Positions 12,069 to 23,639 are shown, counted from the stretch's first letter. The stretch: 64,000 nucleotides of DNA from Bryopsis sp. KO-2023 (GCA_030272585.1 BSYQ01000006.1:4985001-5049000), one strand, 5' to 3'. Made by a program: numbers and translations. Notes: generated by a model from the sequence alone, not told the origin.

Positions 12069-14645
12069 ATGGCGAAATCGTCGTCAGTAGTTTGTCGAGT
12101 GTGAGTTCATCCTCTCAATTGGAAACTTTTAGGAATATGTCCCCCTCCTGAGATACCAACCCCCCTCAAAAGAAAGAAAAAAATAACAGCGATAATAAAA
12201 ATAAAATAGAATGAATAAGTATTGAGTTGTTCAGCTGGTTGGCCGGGTCTGATCAATAAGTGAGAATTCCGATGTTTGTGTTTTCTGTGAAAATCATCAG
12301 GTGTTGTCGGCAATTCAGCCAGTACACTTGCCCTCGGTGCAACTGCCCTTATTGCTCTTTGGCTTGCTACAAGAAGCATGGAGGCAAATGCACGGAGGAG
12401 TTTTACAGGTTCTATTTACCTCTGCAACACGGATCAGTTAAATGATTTTTTAAATAAAATCCCTCTGAAATGAGAATATGGGAAGAAAAAAAAATCTCGA
12501 TAAAATGGCCACTTGTTGCAATTCAAATTGTTGCAATTTTTTTTTTTTTTTTGCATCGATTATCCTAAACTTATGGATCAGGCCTACTGGTTGTTCTTGT
12601 GGGTGAATTCTTGGAAATCATGGCAGGATTTTTTTTCCTGCGTGAAAATTGTTTCATAATCAGAGTTGCCTTTGGGAAAAAATTTAAAAAATAAAAAAAC
12701 TGATCCCAGACGTATCTCATGTGTGGAGCCGCCAGTTTCTAAATTCCTTTTTTCTATTGTTTTCATTTTTTTTTTTTTGCCTTCCATCGCTAGAGAGAAC
12801 ATCCAGCAATGTCTGAAGTCAACTCATGCAAAAGAAAAGGATCGATTCCAGGTGGTGCAGGCTTTGAAGCGAATGCATTCAGAAGAGGAGCCATCTGGAA
12901 TGGACCTTTCTCGAGGGGATGAAGGCGCAGCCCCCGAAAAGGATGATTGGACAGAACTGGTGTCAGAAGATCAATTCAAACAAATTATCGAGGTGGTACT
13001 TACCACCAATATGATATTCGACACGTGCATCGACCCCTGGATATGCAACATTTGTTGGGGGATCACTACACCATTAATGGATTTTTGAGTCTTTATTTAC
13101 GTTTCACAGTTTTATTTTCATTTTTTTTTTTCGAGGGGGGAGAGGAGACCACAATCAGGTTCTTTTTTTTTGTTCCCCTTCAAACTTTGCTGATCCTGCG
13201 TTTCTTTTCCTTCTTATTTTATTTTTTTTCTGAATTCAGGCATGCACCTCGGACGACACATCCGCATTAGAAACCCTCCTCCCAGACCACGTGCTGAAGC
13301 AATTTCTGATGGAAGTCAATCGGGGGGGTGTCCAAAATCTGATCCAACCTTGGACCCCGTGGTGGGAGGCCTCCGAAGCTGCTGCCGTGCGCCTCTCTGC
13401 TTCTGGCATGGCCCTGATTTCAAACGAGAGGAATTTTTTTGGGGATGAAAATGTGGCTTTGGGTGATATTCCACCCCCTCCCACAGACCGCCTTCCACGA
13501 TTGGATACTATTATCAAGGTGGCGGTGTCCCCCAACTTAAAATGGCAGCTGGTGAACCTTCTGTAGGTATTTTGAGAAACAGAGAGTGTTCATTTTGACC
13601 ATTCGAGAAGCTCATCAATTGGCCTCCCCCACCCCCCCACCCCCCAAAAAAAACAGTCGATAACCCGAAGCGAGTGTCTTGAATTTTTGCTTTTTAAAAA
13701 TAATTGGCCGCCAGTTCTCCGTACAAACAAAATGAACTTCTTTTTTTGTGCGGAGGTCCCTCACATGCAGTTGGCCCAGAAAAAAAAAACGTAACTCAAT
13801 AAAAACAGGTTTCATCTGATTAACTGGTTGTGCAATCTTATTGTGCATGCATGTGTTTTTTTTCTTTTGATGTAGATACTGCTATTGCTACTTGATGCGC
13901 TTTTACAACGGTGACATTTCCACAGACATCCTGGAGTGTTCCGGAATCGCCCTTTCTTTGAGCAGCTGCTTAGCAGCTTCCAGTCAGGCTCCAACGTCAC
14001 TCGAAGAGACCATCGGCGAACTGTTCGAGAAGACAGCTCCCGAATTCAAAGGGTAGGATTTGCTGCTTAGAGCGCATGTCCCTTTTTGCTGCTTCCCCTT
14101 CATCATTTGAAAACGAAATCTCTTCGACTGAGCAGAATTTCTTGGTTGTCATCGACAGAGCTGCTGCCTTGGGGGTGCTGCAAGATGTCCAGAAGCTGTT
14201 GGAATTGGGGCGGTCTGCTGTTATTTTGTCTCTTTCTCACTTCAAAACGGCCATCCTGGAGTCTGCCAAAAACATTCTTCAAAATAAGCACAAGGGAGCG
14301 GTGACCTCTGGAAAGAAATCTAGACGAAAGAACTCCAAAGGGAGTGCCTCACCAAATGAACTTGAAGAAATTTCAGAGGGTGTTGGAAGCATTAGGGTAG
14401 GGGATGGTGGTGAGCAAGTGTCTGGGTTACAAAATGACAGGGAAGCTGTAAGGAAGCTGCGATCCGGTGTGCACAAAGTTTGGTTTATGATGATTTGGGC
14501 AAACGAGCAAGAGGGCCCGATGTACTCAGAAACAGCTGAGCGGGTGCGATTGGCAGTGCTGGATCTCAGCAGGGGGATGGCCAACAATGCTCGTCCTCAA
14601 AACCATGATGTAGCAGTTGGAGAGGTCAAAATTGAAGAAATTTAG
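12069..14645 (+). CDS. ZNHIT2-like zf-HIT protein, six exons
   Basis: Exons 12069-12100, 12301-12408, 12794-12992, 13240-13562, 13876-14052, 14159-14645; 441 residues. The first two exons build a complete zf-HIT domain: Cys9, Cys12, Cys21, Cys24, Cys29, Cys33, His37, Cys41 (VCRVC...YTCPRC...YCSLACYKKH...C). The middle holds the LIQPWTPWW segment characteristic of ZNHIT2, followed by a helical region (QLVNLLYCYCYLMRFYNGD). The C-terminal 190 residues are diverged and polar. In animals ZNHIT2 links the R2TP/HSP90 co-chaperone complex to assembly of the U5 snRNP (PRPF8); a similar role is inferred. The donor of exon 3 could be three bases further (12995), adding one valine. Confidence 0.85.
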
Positions 14646-15191
14646 CGATGTGGTTTGCGTAGAGGGGCGATTATAGGGTGCAGTGTCATTCAAGCAGTCA
14701 TTTGAGGGTTGGGCTGGTTGCTTTAGGCATCAGAGGTTGGGATGCAGGAGATGTGGGGGGTTCGGTCGATGGAAAGGATCGATATGAAGCTGTTACTGTT
14801 GTTGGTGGGGGGGGGGGGGGGGGGGGGTTGAGGCGTTTCCTCATTTCATCGGGTCGAAGGTTATTCTCGACATTTCTTTATCTTGCCATGAGAGGAAGTT
14901 CTAGTTGAACGACTGACACTTCTGGTTCATTGAAAGCATTTTCTTACAGTTTCAAGAGTTGAACATTTGTACACAAAGAAAAACATCAACCCCAATGACT
15001 CAACCTCACTAATATCCTTGCTGCCCCCTCGTTCATACCTCGTCTCACCAGACTGATTTAACACCACCAGTTCCTTTGCCGAATTAAAACTGTCGAGAAA
15101 AAGCGAAGCCGTTCTTTCGATCTCAGTTGCGTGTGGAGTTGAGAATCGTGGTTGCCTGGTGCTTCCTGAGGTCGTCCGGTATTTCGATCAT
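14646..15191. other. intergenic with G-run
   Basis: Contains a run of about 18 G at 14808-14827. No coding pattern. Presumed ZNHIT2 3' end and RAD18-like promoter. Confidence 0.5.
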
Positions 15192-16782
15192 ATGGCAGAG
15201 AGCTCCGAAAGCGTCCCCGCCAGTCTCGCACCGTTGGATGAGGCCTTGCGTTGCAGAATATGTGGGGGCTACTTTGACGTCCCGACGTCGCTGAAGTGCG
15301 GGCATTGCTGTGAGTGTGCAACCCGGCTTTTTCAAACCCACACGAACGAATGCCTGCGTCGACTCACTTCATAGTGAGCCCTGCTCGTTAGCTGGTGTTT
15401 TCGAAACAGAAGGAAAGCAACATGCCAACCGCTAGCTACAACTCACTTTCTGTTGTTGGGCCCACTCCCTTGAAACACCTCCAGAGGAGAATGCAATTTT
15501 TTTTTCCCTTTCTCTATTTCTATAAACGTTTTTCTTTTCAAAAGCATATGTACCATAAAAAGAGGACCCTTTGCAGCACTGATTATCCATGTGTGCTTTC
15601 ACCCCCCATCCCCCCCCCCAAAAAAAAAAAAAACAGATTGCTCCCAGTGCATAAGAGGTCACATCGCATGTCAAGTGGAAGATGGATCTACCCCCCTTTG
15701 CCCCATCTGCCGCTGTGAGTGCGATTCCAGCGACGTGAGGCCTCAACACACACTCAAGGAAATCGTGGGGGAATTCACCAGGGCATGGTCAACGTTGTTT
15801 TCTGCAGCATCCGAAGCAGCTGCCGCGACTTCTAACGATAATGGTATTCAGAAGGAAAAAAAAAAGAATTTGGAATTTCTGATGTGTGTGGATAAGCAAG
15901 CATTGCAATTTTCCTGGTCGACGATTGTGTGTGTGTGAAGATTTTGTGTTGGAAAGATAGCAGTTAAATTTGTTGGTTGCGGATGAGGTGTTGGCTTTAC
16001 CTTTGCTAAGGAGTTTTGCCATTTTGGAAAACGATCGACATCGTTCAATTGGGAATACGATTGTTTTTCAGATTTATAGAAGGGGGGGGGGGGGGTTGTG
16101 AGTAGTTTTTCGTCTTCTTGGGGGGAGGGGTTCAGTGGTGTCCTGTATTGTTTTCAGAACAACGTGAAGTAAACGGTCAAAAGCGTTCAGCTCCAGGAAA
16201 TTGTGAGGCCAGGGAATCCAACAAGCGTCCGAAGGGTTTGCCAATGCGTCCGAAAGTGCCTCCGAAATTGTTTTTCAAAAGCATGAATGCGAAACAGGTA
16301 ATCCAGCTCATGCCATTCAACCGCATGTTTTTGAACTCCACGTGTCAGACACAGGGTTAATCGTAACACCTTCGTATGGGATGTGTGCGTTCTCTTCGCG
16401 TTTCAAAGATGGATCGGTTATTTGACTGGAATCGTACTGGGGGCAGGTGGAAAAAGCTCTGGAGGGTGTGGGTCTGACAGGGTCTGGGAAAAGAAGCGAA
16501 ATGATATCTAAATACCAAGCGTTCAGGCGCTACGTGGAGACAGCCATCGATGGCGACAGGAATGCATCCGTTCGAGCCTTGGCGTCCGAATTCAATGCCC
16601 GTACATATCGGGAGGGGCTGGCAAAAAATACGACCTTGGCTGTGGATAATGTGGAAGCATCGTCTTTCAAAGACCTGATTAGAGCCACCAGGGGTAGAAT
16701 GCATCCAAAAAAATCTTCGGCAAGCAACGAGGTCGAACCTTCAGACAGCCAAGCCGAGGGCTCCACGATAGATTTAACGTGA
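15192..16782 (+). CDS. RAD18-like E3 ubiquitin ligase (RING + SAP), four exons
   Basis: Exons 15192-15309, 15637-15843, 16158-16297, 16447-16782; 266 residues. RING finger of C3HC4 type: Cys21, Cys24, Cys36, His38, Cys41, Cys44, Cys61, Cys64, with the PEAL-like lead (LDEALRCRICGGYF) and CSQCIR of RAD18. Exon 4 begins with a SAP-type motif (EKALEGVGLTGSGKRSEMI, about residues 157-176) followed by a helical region where RAD18 binds RAD6. RAD18 monoubiquitinates PCNA in translesion synthesis. The usual UBZ zinc finger between RING and SAP is not seen in any frame, and the protein is much shorter than yeast (487) or human (495) RAD18. A basic KR-rich stretch in exon 3 could be a nuclear signal. 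Orthology is likely but not certain. Confidence 0.78.
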
Positions 16783-17576
16783 AGCAGTCAAGAGGAGGGA
16801 GGGCAGGGGGGGGGAGGCAAGAGTTGTTTTCAATGATTGAGTGGCTGCAGGGGGTCCATGGTGGGAGTTACATTGAATAGTGTTGTTTCGTGTGGCTGGG
16901 GATAATTTTTGAGTCTTCGCAGTGTGTCAGAAGAGTTTGTTGAGGAAATAGTTGACACTACGGTGGGTGTTGGTGGGGATCTTTAGTCTCAGAACGAGAA
17001 TTAGTGGATGGGGTATCTCTACACATGTCGCATATTCTCTGCTGTGTTGAAAACCCAGAAAATGCACTTGCTAGCGATGGGAGTGGATGGATGAGAATTT
17101 ATCAAATCAATGAATGATGTGACAGCGAAGTATCCTCATCTGAGGATGCAATCCAGGTTAGGATACCATAAACTTAGAAGGCACAGAAAAAGAGTGAGTG
17201 AAAAGAGTGAGTGAAATCGCTGCCTTTGCTAAAATGAGGAATTTCTTTGACACAGGATTTTGAGCAGGTTGAAATGTTGGAAAGTCAGAATCTGTATCGC
17301 CTTTTGTTGTTGTAATGCTCCATGCTTATTGTCATTTGATTTGGACTTGCGCAGTGAATGGGTGCCAGTTTTTGTCATGGGCTACTGAATTAAATCTCTG
17401 CACATATTGCACAAAACAAGAACAAACCCTCCTCCCCCCCCCAAAAAAAAGGAAAGAAATGAAAGCACTGCTTGCACACAAGCAGTCGAAGTTCAGGGCT
17501 GTAGGAAGTTGGAAAGGGATCGGGGGTTTTCTAGAGCTTTCTCGTTTTTCCTTTCTTTCCTCAAGGTGTCTGTTTC
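16783..17576. other. intergenic, no gene seen
   Basis: Includes a G-run at about 16807-16814 and a C10-A8 composite tract at 17433-17450. Open frames here are low-complexity and lack known motifs. Confidence 0.45.
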
Positions 17577-18129
17577 TCACTGGCGAAAAAAAAGGCCTGT
17601 TTAGGGACTTCACGCCGATCCGATTCTTTTTTTGTTCTCGCACAGAGGCATCCATCTCCTCCCAACTCGCCTTCTGCCCAAGCGCACAAGTCGTCACAGT
17701 GAAAGTCGACACCACCAGCCATCGCTTCCGAGCATGATAACTCCGGATCAGTATCAATTAAAAAAAAGAAAAACACTAAATGAAGAAAACTGGTGTTCGA
17801 CCTCAGCGAGCGTCTTAGAACCGACGGCTAGCCTCTGCGACGTCCTCCATACATATACATCGTGTTCAAAATCCGAGTTTCGTGATCCGTGAGCTTACCG
17901 GCGACGCGATTGCCGCGCGCTTCTCGGTGGAAAAGACTTTCAACGCGAGCGAACCCTCCCTACAACCGTTTCCACAAAAGCGTCGTCCTCTTTTAACAAG
18001 TAACTGTCTCCGCCATGTATGTATATCCACCATTTCGACTGCAGCTTGCTCAATGGTGGCTTCCGCTTCCACGACCGGAGGGGGTTTCCGTTTCTCCACG
18101 CGCTTCTTTTTTTGGCTCGCGGCGCTCAT
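17577..18129 (-). CDS. possible small basic protein, partial exon model
   Basis: A minus-strand exon 18129-17899 starts with MSAASQKKKRVEKRKPPP, is open for 77 codons and ends at a strong donor (GTAAGC). It is lysine-rich at its N-terminus (possible nuclear signal) with an EAEATIEQAAVEMVD helix. A second exon probably lies at about 17727-17577: after a T-rich tract two alternative AG acceptors both give long open frames, so the reading frame is unresolved. I do not recognise the product. Minus-strand codon use here looks coding (few stops, many GAG/GCG), but no homologue is known to me. Confidence 0.3.
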
Positions 18130-18312
18130 AGTGGTGAAACGGAACGTCGAAGACTGCTGGAGAGCTGCCGCCGGTCTCAAAAAGCCTTGGTCCGTCACAT
18201 CGAGTGGTTGCACAAAGTGTGAAGGAGGAAAAACATTTGCATCGATGTGACAAGCGCAATTTTGTGACAAAACACTTGTTCCAGAAATACCAAATCGCTG
18301 CATTTTTTCGAT

Positions 18313-18352
18313 CATCCGTGTGATCGATGATCCGTTGATCCGTTGATCCGCG
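18313..18352. repeat. short GATCCGTT repeats
   Basis: Three to four imperfect copies of an 8-base word (GATCCGTT) in tandem. Confidence 0.7.
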
Positions 18353-18570
18353 TTTCGCCTCGTTTCAAGTTAAAATCGTTTCAAAAGTTCAATTCTCGCA
18401 CACGTTATATTCAAGTTTGCATTTTTTGTTCGAAAGTTCGTTTTCTCTTCAATGCTCAATGTCGTTGGTTGGTTTTGGTTTTTCGGTTTTGGTGGTGGAC
18501 CTTTGTCCGCCCAAAAAAAAGAAAAAAAAGTTTAGGAAAGAAAAAAAAAATCGAGTGCTTGGAACTCGAA

Positions 18571-18885
18571 GGCTCTAGGAGGCCGTCTTAGGGACAAAAA
18601 AAAATCCTATATGGGAGGCTCGAGTGGTGGCTAATTTGAATGGAAAGGAGGAACCCAATAAGGTACTCGGTTTTTTTTATAATTTTGTTTCCCGAGTCAT
18701 AAATAAGAAAACGAAAAAATCCTCGTAAAACGGGTGGTCGGTTTTTTTTTCATGCTTTTGTTTTCCGACCCATAAAAAAAAACAAAAAAAAGGACGGGCT
18801 CTAGGAAGCCCGTTCTAAAACAAAATCGTACATGGGAGACTCAAGTGGTGGATAAATGGATTGGAGATACCCAAATGTACTCGCT
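18571..18885 (+). repeat. duplicated segment with nested T-loop hairpins
   Basis: A block beginning GGCTCTAGGA at 18571 recurs at 18797 (226 bases apart) and both copies continue with related GGGAG(G/A)CTC(G/A)AGTGGTGG text. Between and within them are short inverted repeats enclosing T-rich loops: ACTCGG/CCGAGT at 18665/18692, GGTCGG/CCGACC at 18736/18765, ACGGGCT/AGCCCGT at 18794/18807. Confidence 0.75.
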
Positions 18886-18889
18886 CTTT

Positions 18890-19174
18890 GAAAAACTCGA
18901 CCTAGCGCCATTTGCACGCGAGAGATGCAAAAAGATGTATTCTTCATGGATCGCTTGGATCCCTTTGTTGTTGTCGCCTTGTTGAAACCGAAACCGACTG
19001 GAACTGCTTGAAAAACTCGACCAGAAAGCGCCTTTTGCACGCGAGAGATGCAAAAATGAATTTTCATTGGATCGCTTGGATCCCTCTGTTGCTGCCGCCT
19101 TGTTGGAACCGAAACCGACTGAAACTACCTGAAAAACTCGACCAGAAAGCGCCTGTTGCACGCGAGAGATGCAA
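18890..19174 (+). repeat. 120-bp tandem repeat, about 2.4 copies
   Basis: Copies start with GAAAAACTCGACC at 18890, 19010 and 19131 (period 120-121). Each has TTGCACGCGAGAGATGCAA, itself containing an inverted TTGCA/TGCAA, and the first two have ATCGCTTGGATCCCT and CCGAAACCGACTG. The third copy is cut off after about 44 bases. The copies differ by scattered substitutions. No protein is evident. Confidence 0.9.
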
Positions 19175-19778
19175 TATTTTTCACAGACCAAAACTCGATT
19201 CAAACCAGTTCAGCAAAAATAGAACTCAGCGAAGGGTGGGAATGAGTGTCGCACTTCGAAGTTGACGGCCTCATGATGGACAAACTGTCCGTCAGGTCCA
19301 GGTCTTTACACAACCAACCCCCTTTGTCTGTCGACCCCATTCTACCATCCCAAAAGTCTATTCAACACAAACCCTAATAACCCTCATCAGTAAAGCCACC
19401 AAAGGTTGCTGCATCCTTGGAGTCCAACCCCCCTCTGCATATATTCCCCGAATGCACACATCTCCATTTCACTTCAGCCCTCGATCAGCAGAGATGCAAT
19501 CTGCTCAGCCATCCACAAGCTCCACAAGAACTTGGATGCAGCTTTTCCTTACAGTAGGGTCCATGTGACTGGACAGCCCCCTGGTCAGCCCACACACCAG
19601 ATGGATCACTATTGGATGAATGAACTCAACACATATCAGAATATGCTAAAAAAAACGGGTGTCGGATGCACAGTCAGATTATGGATCACACATCACCTAA
19701 GTATAGCAGCGCTGGGGCTGGGGTCGACGGGGGAGCGGGTGAGGGGTCGTCTCCGGGTGCGACTCATCACGCGATCGC

Positions 19779-19817
19779 GGAAACGCCCACGTGGCGGTCG
19801 TCCACGTGGGCGTTTCC
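19779..19817. repeat. perfect 16-bp inverted repeat, 7-base loop
   Basis: Arms GGAAACGCCCACGTGG (19779-19794) and its exact complement (19802-19817) around CGGTCGT. It sits just outside the left inverted end at 19858 and could form a strong hairpin. Each arm contains CACGTG. Confidence 0.85.
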
Positions 19818-19857
19818 CCGAGGGATCCCCGCGATTTTCGCTTGCCCCATATCCCCA

Positions 19858-22342
19858 CATCCCAAATTTTCCGCCCCGACTTAAGTCGGGTTTTGAGTTG
19901 GGTAAAAGTCGGTACCGACTTTGCCCAACTTAAAGTTATACTTTCGAGTCAAGTGACTTAAGTCGATAAAAAGCTAGGCAGCTCATGTCGCTTGAAAGTT
20001 GGGCGACTCATGTTGAGATGGGAGCTGGGTGACTTAAGCCGAAAAACAGTTGGGTGACTTTTGTTGGGGTGGAAGCTGGGTGGACTGCATTGTCACAATG
20101 AAAATGTTACAGGGGCTGCAACAGTAACACAGACATTTTGGAGAGAGAATCTTACACAAGAATCCATATAATACAATCAATACAACATCTTTATGTGAGT
20201 TGCAATCCCCAAAACATATTCAAGCCCAATCACGCACTTCTACAAGATCGTTCAAGTAAAATCTTCTTTCAGATTTCTTGATCCCCCTAATCCAAGCCGA
20301 ACCATCGGAAAACTCAGCTTTTTTGTAATCCTTCACAATTAGCACTTGTTTTCGTATTGCCTGTACATCTATTAAAAAACAAGAATGCTCAAATCCCCTT
20401 CCGCTTTTACGCTGCTTCATTTCCCACTTCAAAGACCTCAATGTGATGGTGCCGTTTCTTTCCCCACTATCTTCAAACCAACGCCCAAGGACCATATTTT
20501 TTTGATAATCTCATTGTGCTCACTCTTTGATGTGAGAGTGACCGTGAGCACAGCAGACACCTGAGTACAATTTTCCCAGACCAAAGGTTTAGTTTAACTC
20601 TGCCCGGTTTGAAAATTTCCAAAGGCTATTCAATAGCCTAAATACTACAATGATTGTAGTGAATCTTATAAAACACAGAAAAATAAAATGGAAAGAGGAA
20701 ATAACAGAAACTATAAGCAAAATTACAAATTTCAGAAAGGACCATGACACACCCAGCAACTAATCAGCATTCTCTGGGCGTTTCTCGAATCCAGCTTGCT
20801 GAGTTACCGGGCATAGCAGACACTAAATGATAATGCAGTAGGATCTTACCCGTCACCACCTATCCATGATGGCATTATCTCCAGCAGCCTCCACCTTGAT
20901 GTCGAATGGGCCCAAAGCAATTTTTCTTGGTGGGCTACTCAGGGTATGATAGCTCCGAATAATGTGTACCGTCGAATCTTCTTGTGGGATACCCAACATT
21001 GCCTTAACTTCAATCTGCAAAAAGTGTTAACCTTCTTAACAAAATATCACAGGGATTATCTCTGTGATAAATGACCAATCTTCAAGAACATGCAGTGTAC
21101 AAGGACAAGAAAAATTGGCAGTAGGACAAAATATATCACGAAACAACAGGATGAAGTTAGGATAACAAAAGCGACAGAGTACATACCCTGTACCTCGACA
21201 TCAGCAACATCAGACCAGTTACACAAAGCGATATCAGGGATGCTGGAGGGAGGAACCTCCCACCAAGTCACGAGTTACAATCACAGGATTGAGCAGCTCT
21301 CCTGCAATCTATCACACAGAATTTCAACACCAAGCAGCAGCATCTCCACAAGGCAATCAAAACGGAATGAGCTCTCCCAGGAGGATACATTTACAACCTC
21401 TTGTAAAGGGTTAGGGGAAGGAGTGAGGTACATGAACAAAGGAGGCCCTCCTGGGGGTCTACTCACCCTGGAAGCGTCGCTGCTCACCATGAAGGCACTC
21501 GGGCTTGCACCAGGACACGACCGGACATCGGGAGAACGGTCTCCTACCTGCAACACACACACACACACCACACGCTGAGGACCATTGACGATACGACGTG
21601 GACGGGACATGGGCGTTTGTCCCCGCAGCTGCGCTGGACGCTCCACCCTGGTCTCTCGGCTACACTGCCGCCCCTGTTTGTGGCGACGTCTGGCTCCGTC
21701 GACGAAACCCGACTCCGGCGTCGACACTCTTATTATGGTTCCCTGTCTCGTCGATTGCAACACCAAACGATGATGGTACCACAGATGGTTGCTCCGTGAC
21801 TGGGTATCTGCGTGACGGAATGATGGCTGGTACGAGGCGCGCTATTTTTGGGATCGTACTGTTCTGGGTGCTACATCGTACTTAAGTTACTTGGCTTCCA
21901 ATCGGCGCAAAGTCGGATAACTCTCAGCCGCCCAAAACGTTGGGTAACTTAAGTAGACAAAATAGTCGCTGACAACCATTTTCTGACTTAAGTTACCTGG
22001 CTTCCCATCAACGCAAAGTGGGTTAACTCTAAGTCACACATCAAGTTGAATGGCTTAAGTCGATGAATAGTTGGTACTGACAATTTTATCTACTTAAGTC
22101 AGTTGACGTCGACTCAAACAAATGTTGGTCAACTTTTAGTTGGGTGAACAGTTGATCAACATAAGCCGAAAAAAAGCTGTTATCGACATATGTTATTGAT
22201 ATGTCACTCGACGTTTTTACAACATAAGTTGATATCGGCTTTGTACTGACATAAGCCATGTAGCTTTTGACCAACTTTTGGCCGACTTTAAGTCAAAACC
22301 AACTTTTTTTTAGCTTAAGTAGGGGTCGGAAAATTTGGGATG
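19858..22342. mobile_element. region bounded by 16-bp inverted ends with ACTTAAGT-rich subterminal arrays
   Basis: CATCCCAAATTTTCCG at 19858-19873 is repeated in exact inverted form at 22327-22342. Next to each end lie arrays of (G)ACTTAAGT(CG) and AGTTGGG words (left about 19874-20090, right about 21886-22320). This is the pattern of a non-autonomous DNA transposon, or of two related short elements inserted in opposite orientation. No clear target duplication is seen and no transposase is recognised. The interior holds four exons of the minus-strand gene at 20438-22463. Confidence 0.5.
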
Positions 22343-22463
22343 CACTTCCCCCATCCCCCCCCCCCCAAGAATTAAGATTTCACACCTGTATCAAGGCCGA
22401 CAGAATGACCTTCAACGTTGCCTCAGGAAGTTTCAGCACCGCACCATCCAGCTTGGAGGACAT
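20438..22463 (-). CDS. unrecognised five-exon gene
   Basis: Minus-strand exons 22463-22386, 21547-21467, 21256-21194, 21014-20895, 20560-20438. Each is bounded by GT/AG, each is phase 0, and the chain is open for 154 residues ending at a TGA. Exon starts: MSSKLDGAVLKLPEA, VGDRSPDVRSCPG, VPPSSIPDIALCNW, IEVKAMLGIPQED, VSAVLTVTLTSKSEHNE. I do not recognise the family. The last exon (HNEIIKKIWSLGVGLKIVG) looks like an alpha/beta fold segment. The consistent phase and rarity of stops argue that it is, or recently was, a real gene. Exons 2-5 lie inside the inverted-end region 19858-22342 and exon 1 lies outside it, so the right end sits in intron 1. The exon 4 donor has an alternative at about 20868. 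Confidence 0.42.
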
Positions 22464-22677
22464 CGTGACATGCAAAAGACTGTAGTAAAGCTATTTGAAG
22501 GTCGCCCTCCACCAATGCCCCTTGGAGGACATCGCCCCTTGTTGGAAAGCACAGGTCTCCGCTCCAATCCCAAGACTCGCCCAGTTTTCTGTGAATCTCA
22601 ATTCGCCACCAACACAGGCAGGACTCTCTCTCTCAGCTCCATCAGCTCTTCCAGTGAGTTTGTCACAAGGCGGAAGG

Positions 22678-23024
22678 GGGGTACCGCCGACGCCGTCGCC
22701 GACGCGTCGCCGACGCTCTTTCGCCGACGTTTTCGTCTTGCGAACGACGTTTCGTCGGCGACGCTGTGTCGCCGACAGCGTCGCCGACGGCGTCGCCGAC
22801 GGTTTCAGTGGCGTCGCCGACGCCGTCGCCGACACAGCGTCGCCGACGAAACGTCGTTCGCAAGACGAAAATGTCGGCGACGCTGGTGTCGCCGACGCTC
22901 TCTGGAAAGTGTGACCGACGCGTCGCCGACGTCAAAACGACGGTGTGTCGGCGATAATGACGTCGGTGACGGTGTCGTCGACGGTGTCGCCGACGGTGTC
23001 GCCGACGGTGTCGGTGGGTGCCAC
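22678..23024. repeat. left GTCGCCGAC subterminal array
   Basis: More than twenty occurrences of GTCGCCGAC, GTCGGCGAC or one-base variants in both orientations. A long inverted repeat is nested inside: the segment from about 22722 to 22790 (key words CGTCTTGCGAAC and GACGTTTCGTC) reappears complemented at about 22827-22885. Confidence 0.85.
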
Positions 23025-23639
23025 TGAACCCTGTTTTTCTGGATGTGGAATTGATGAATTTGGGGGAATAGATTCATGATTCGATTGATGATTCCTGACC
23101 CTCTCGGAGTCACTTCTTGAATTTCTTTTTTTGTTTTTTTGTTAATTCAATATATGTACCTTTTTTTCCTCAAAGGCACTCGATCTTGCCCCCAACTGTA
23201 AACAACAAATAGACTGGCCATGCGACCTCCCTTTTTTTTTTTTAAGTTCTTGCAACAACTTCAGAATGTTAAAAAAAAGAAAACAACCCCATGTGTCAGT
23301 TTCATTATAATGTTACTATAGTAACACAAAGAAGAAAAAATCCCTCGAAAAAACTATGCCAAATGCTGGTATTTGTGTCTTGAACAAAGTGGTTGATCAA
23401 TACAGACAGACAGGAAAGAAATCAATTCTCCCCTCCTATCCATCACAAAAAAAGAAAAAGAAAAAAGCGCAATTATTACGAAACAAAAACCCCTCGGTAT
23501 TTCATAAACTCCCCAAAACACTATCCCAACCCAAACTCTTTGGGTTTTGGAAGAGAACGGGGGTGAAAAAAAACCCCGCCAACTAAAAAAAGAAACGCCC
23601 TGTCACGGGCAGCTTGACTATGCTCCAGAAACCCAATAC

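Noticed and set aside
19406..19933. 175-codon plus-strand ORF as a gene
   Set aside because: It runs through the inverted repeat at 19779-19817 and across the left element end, with no recognisable domain or splice structure.
22335..23027. 230-codon plus-strand ORF as a gene
   Set aside because: Its second half is the repetitive GTCGCCGAC array, which is open in several frames because of its composition, and its first half lies opposite a minus-strand exon with better splice signals.
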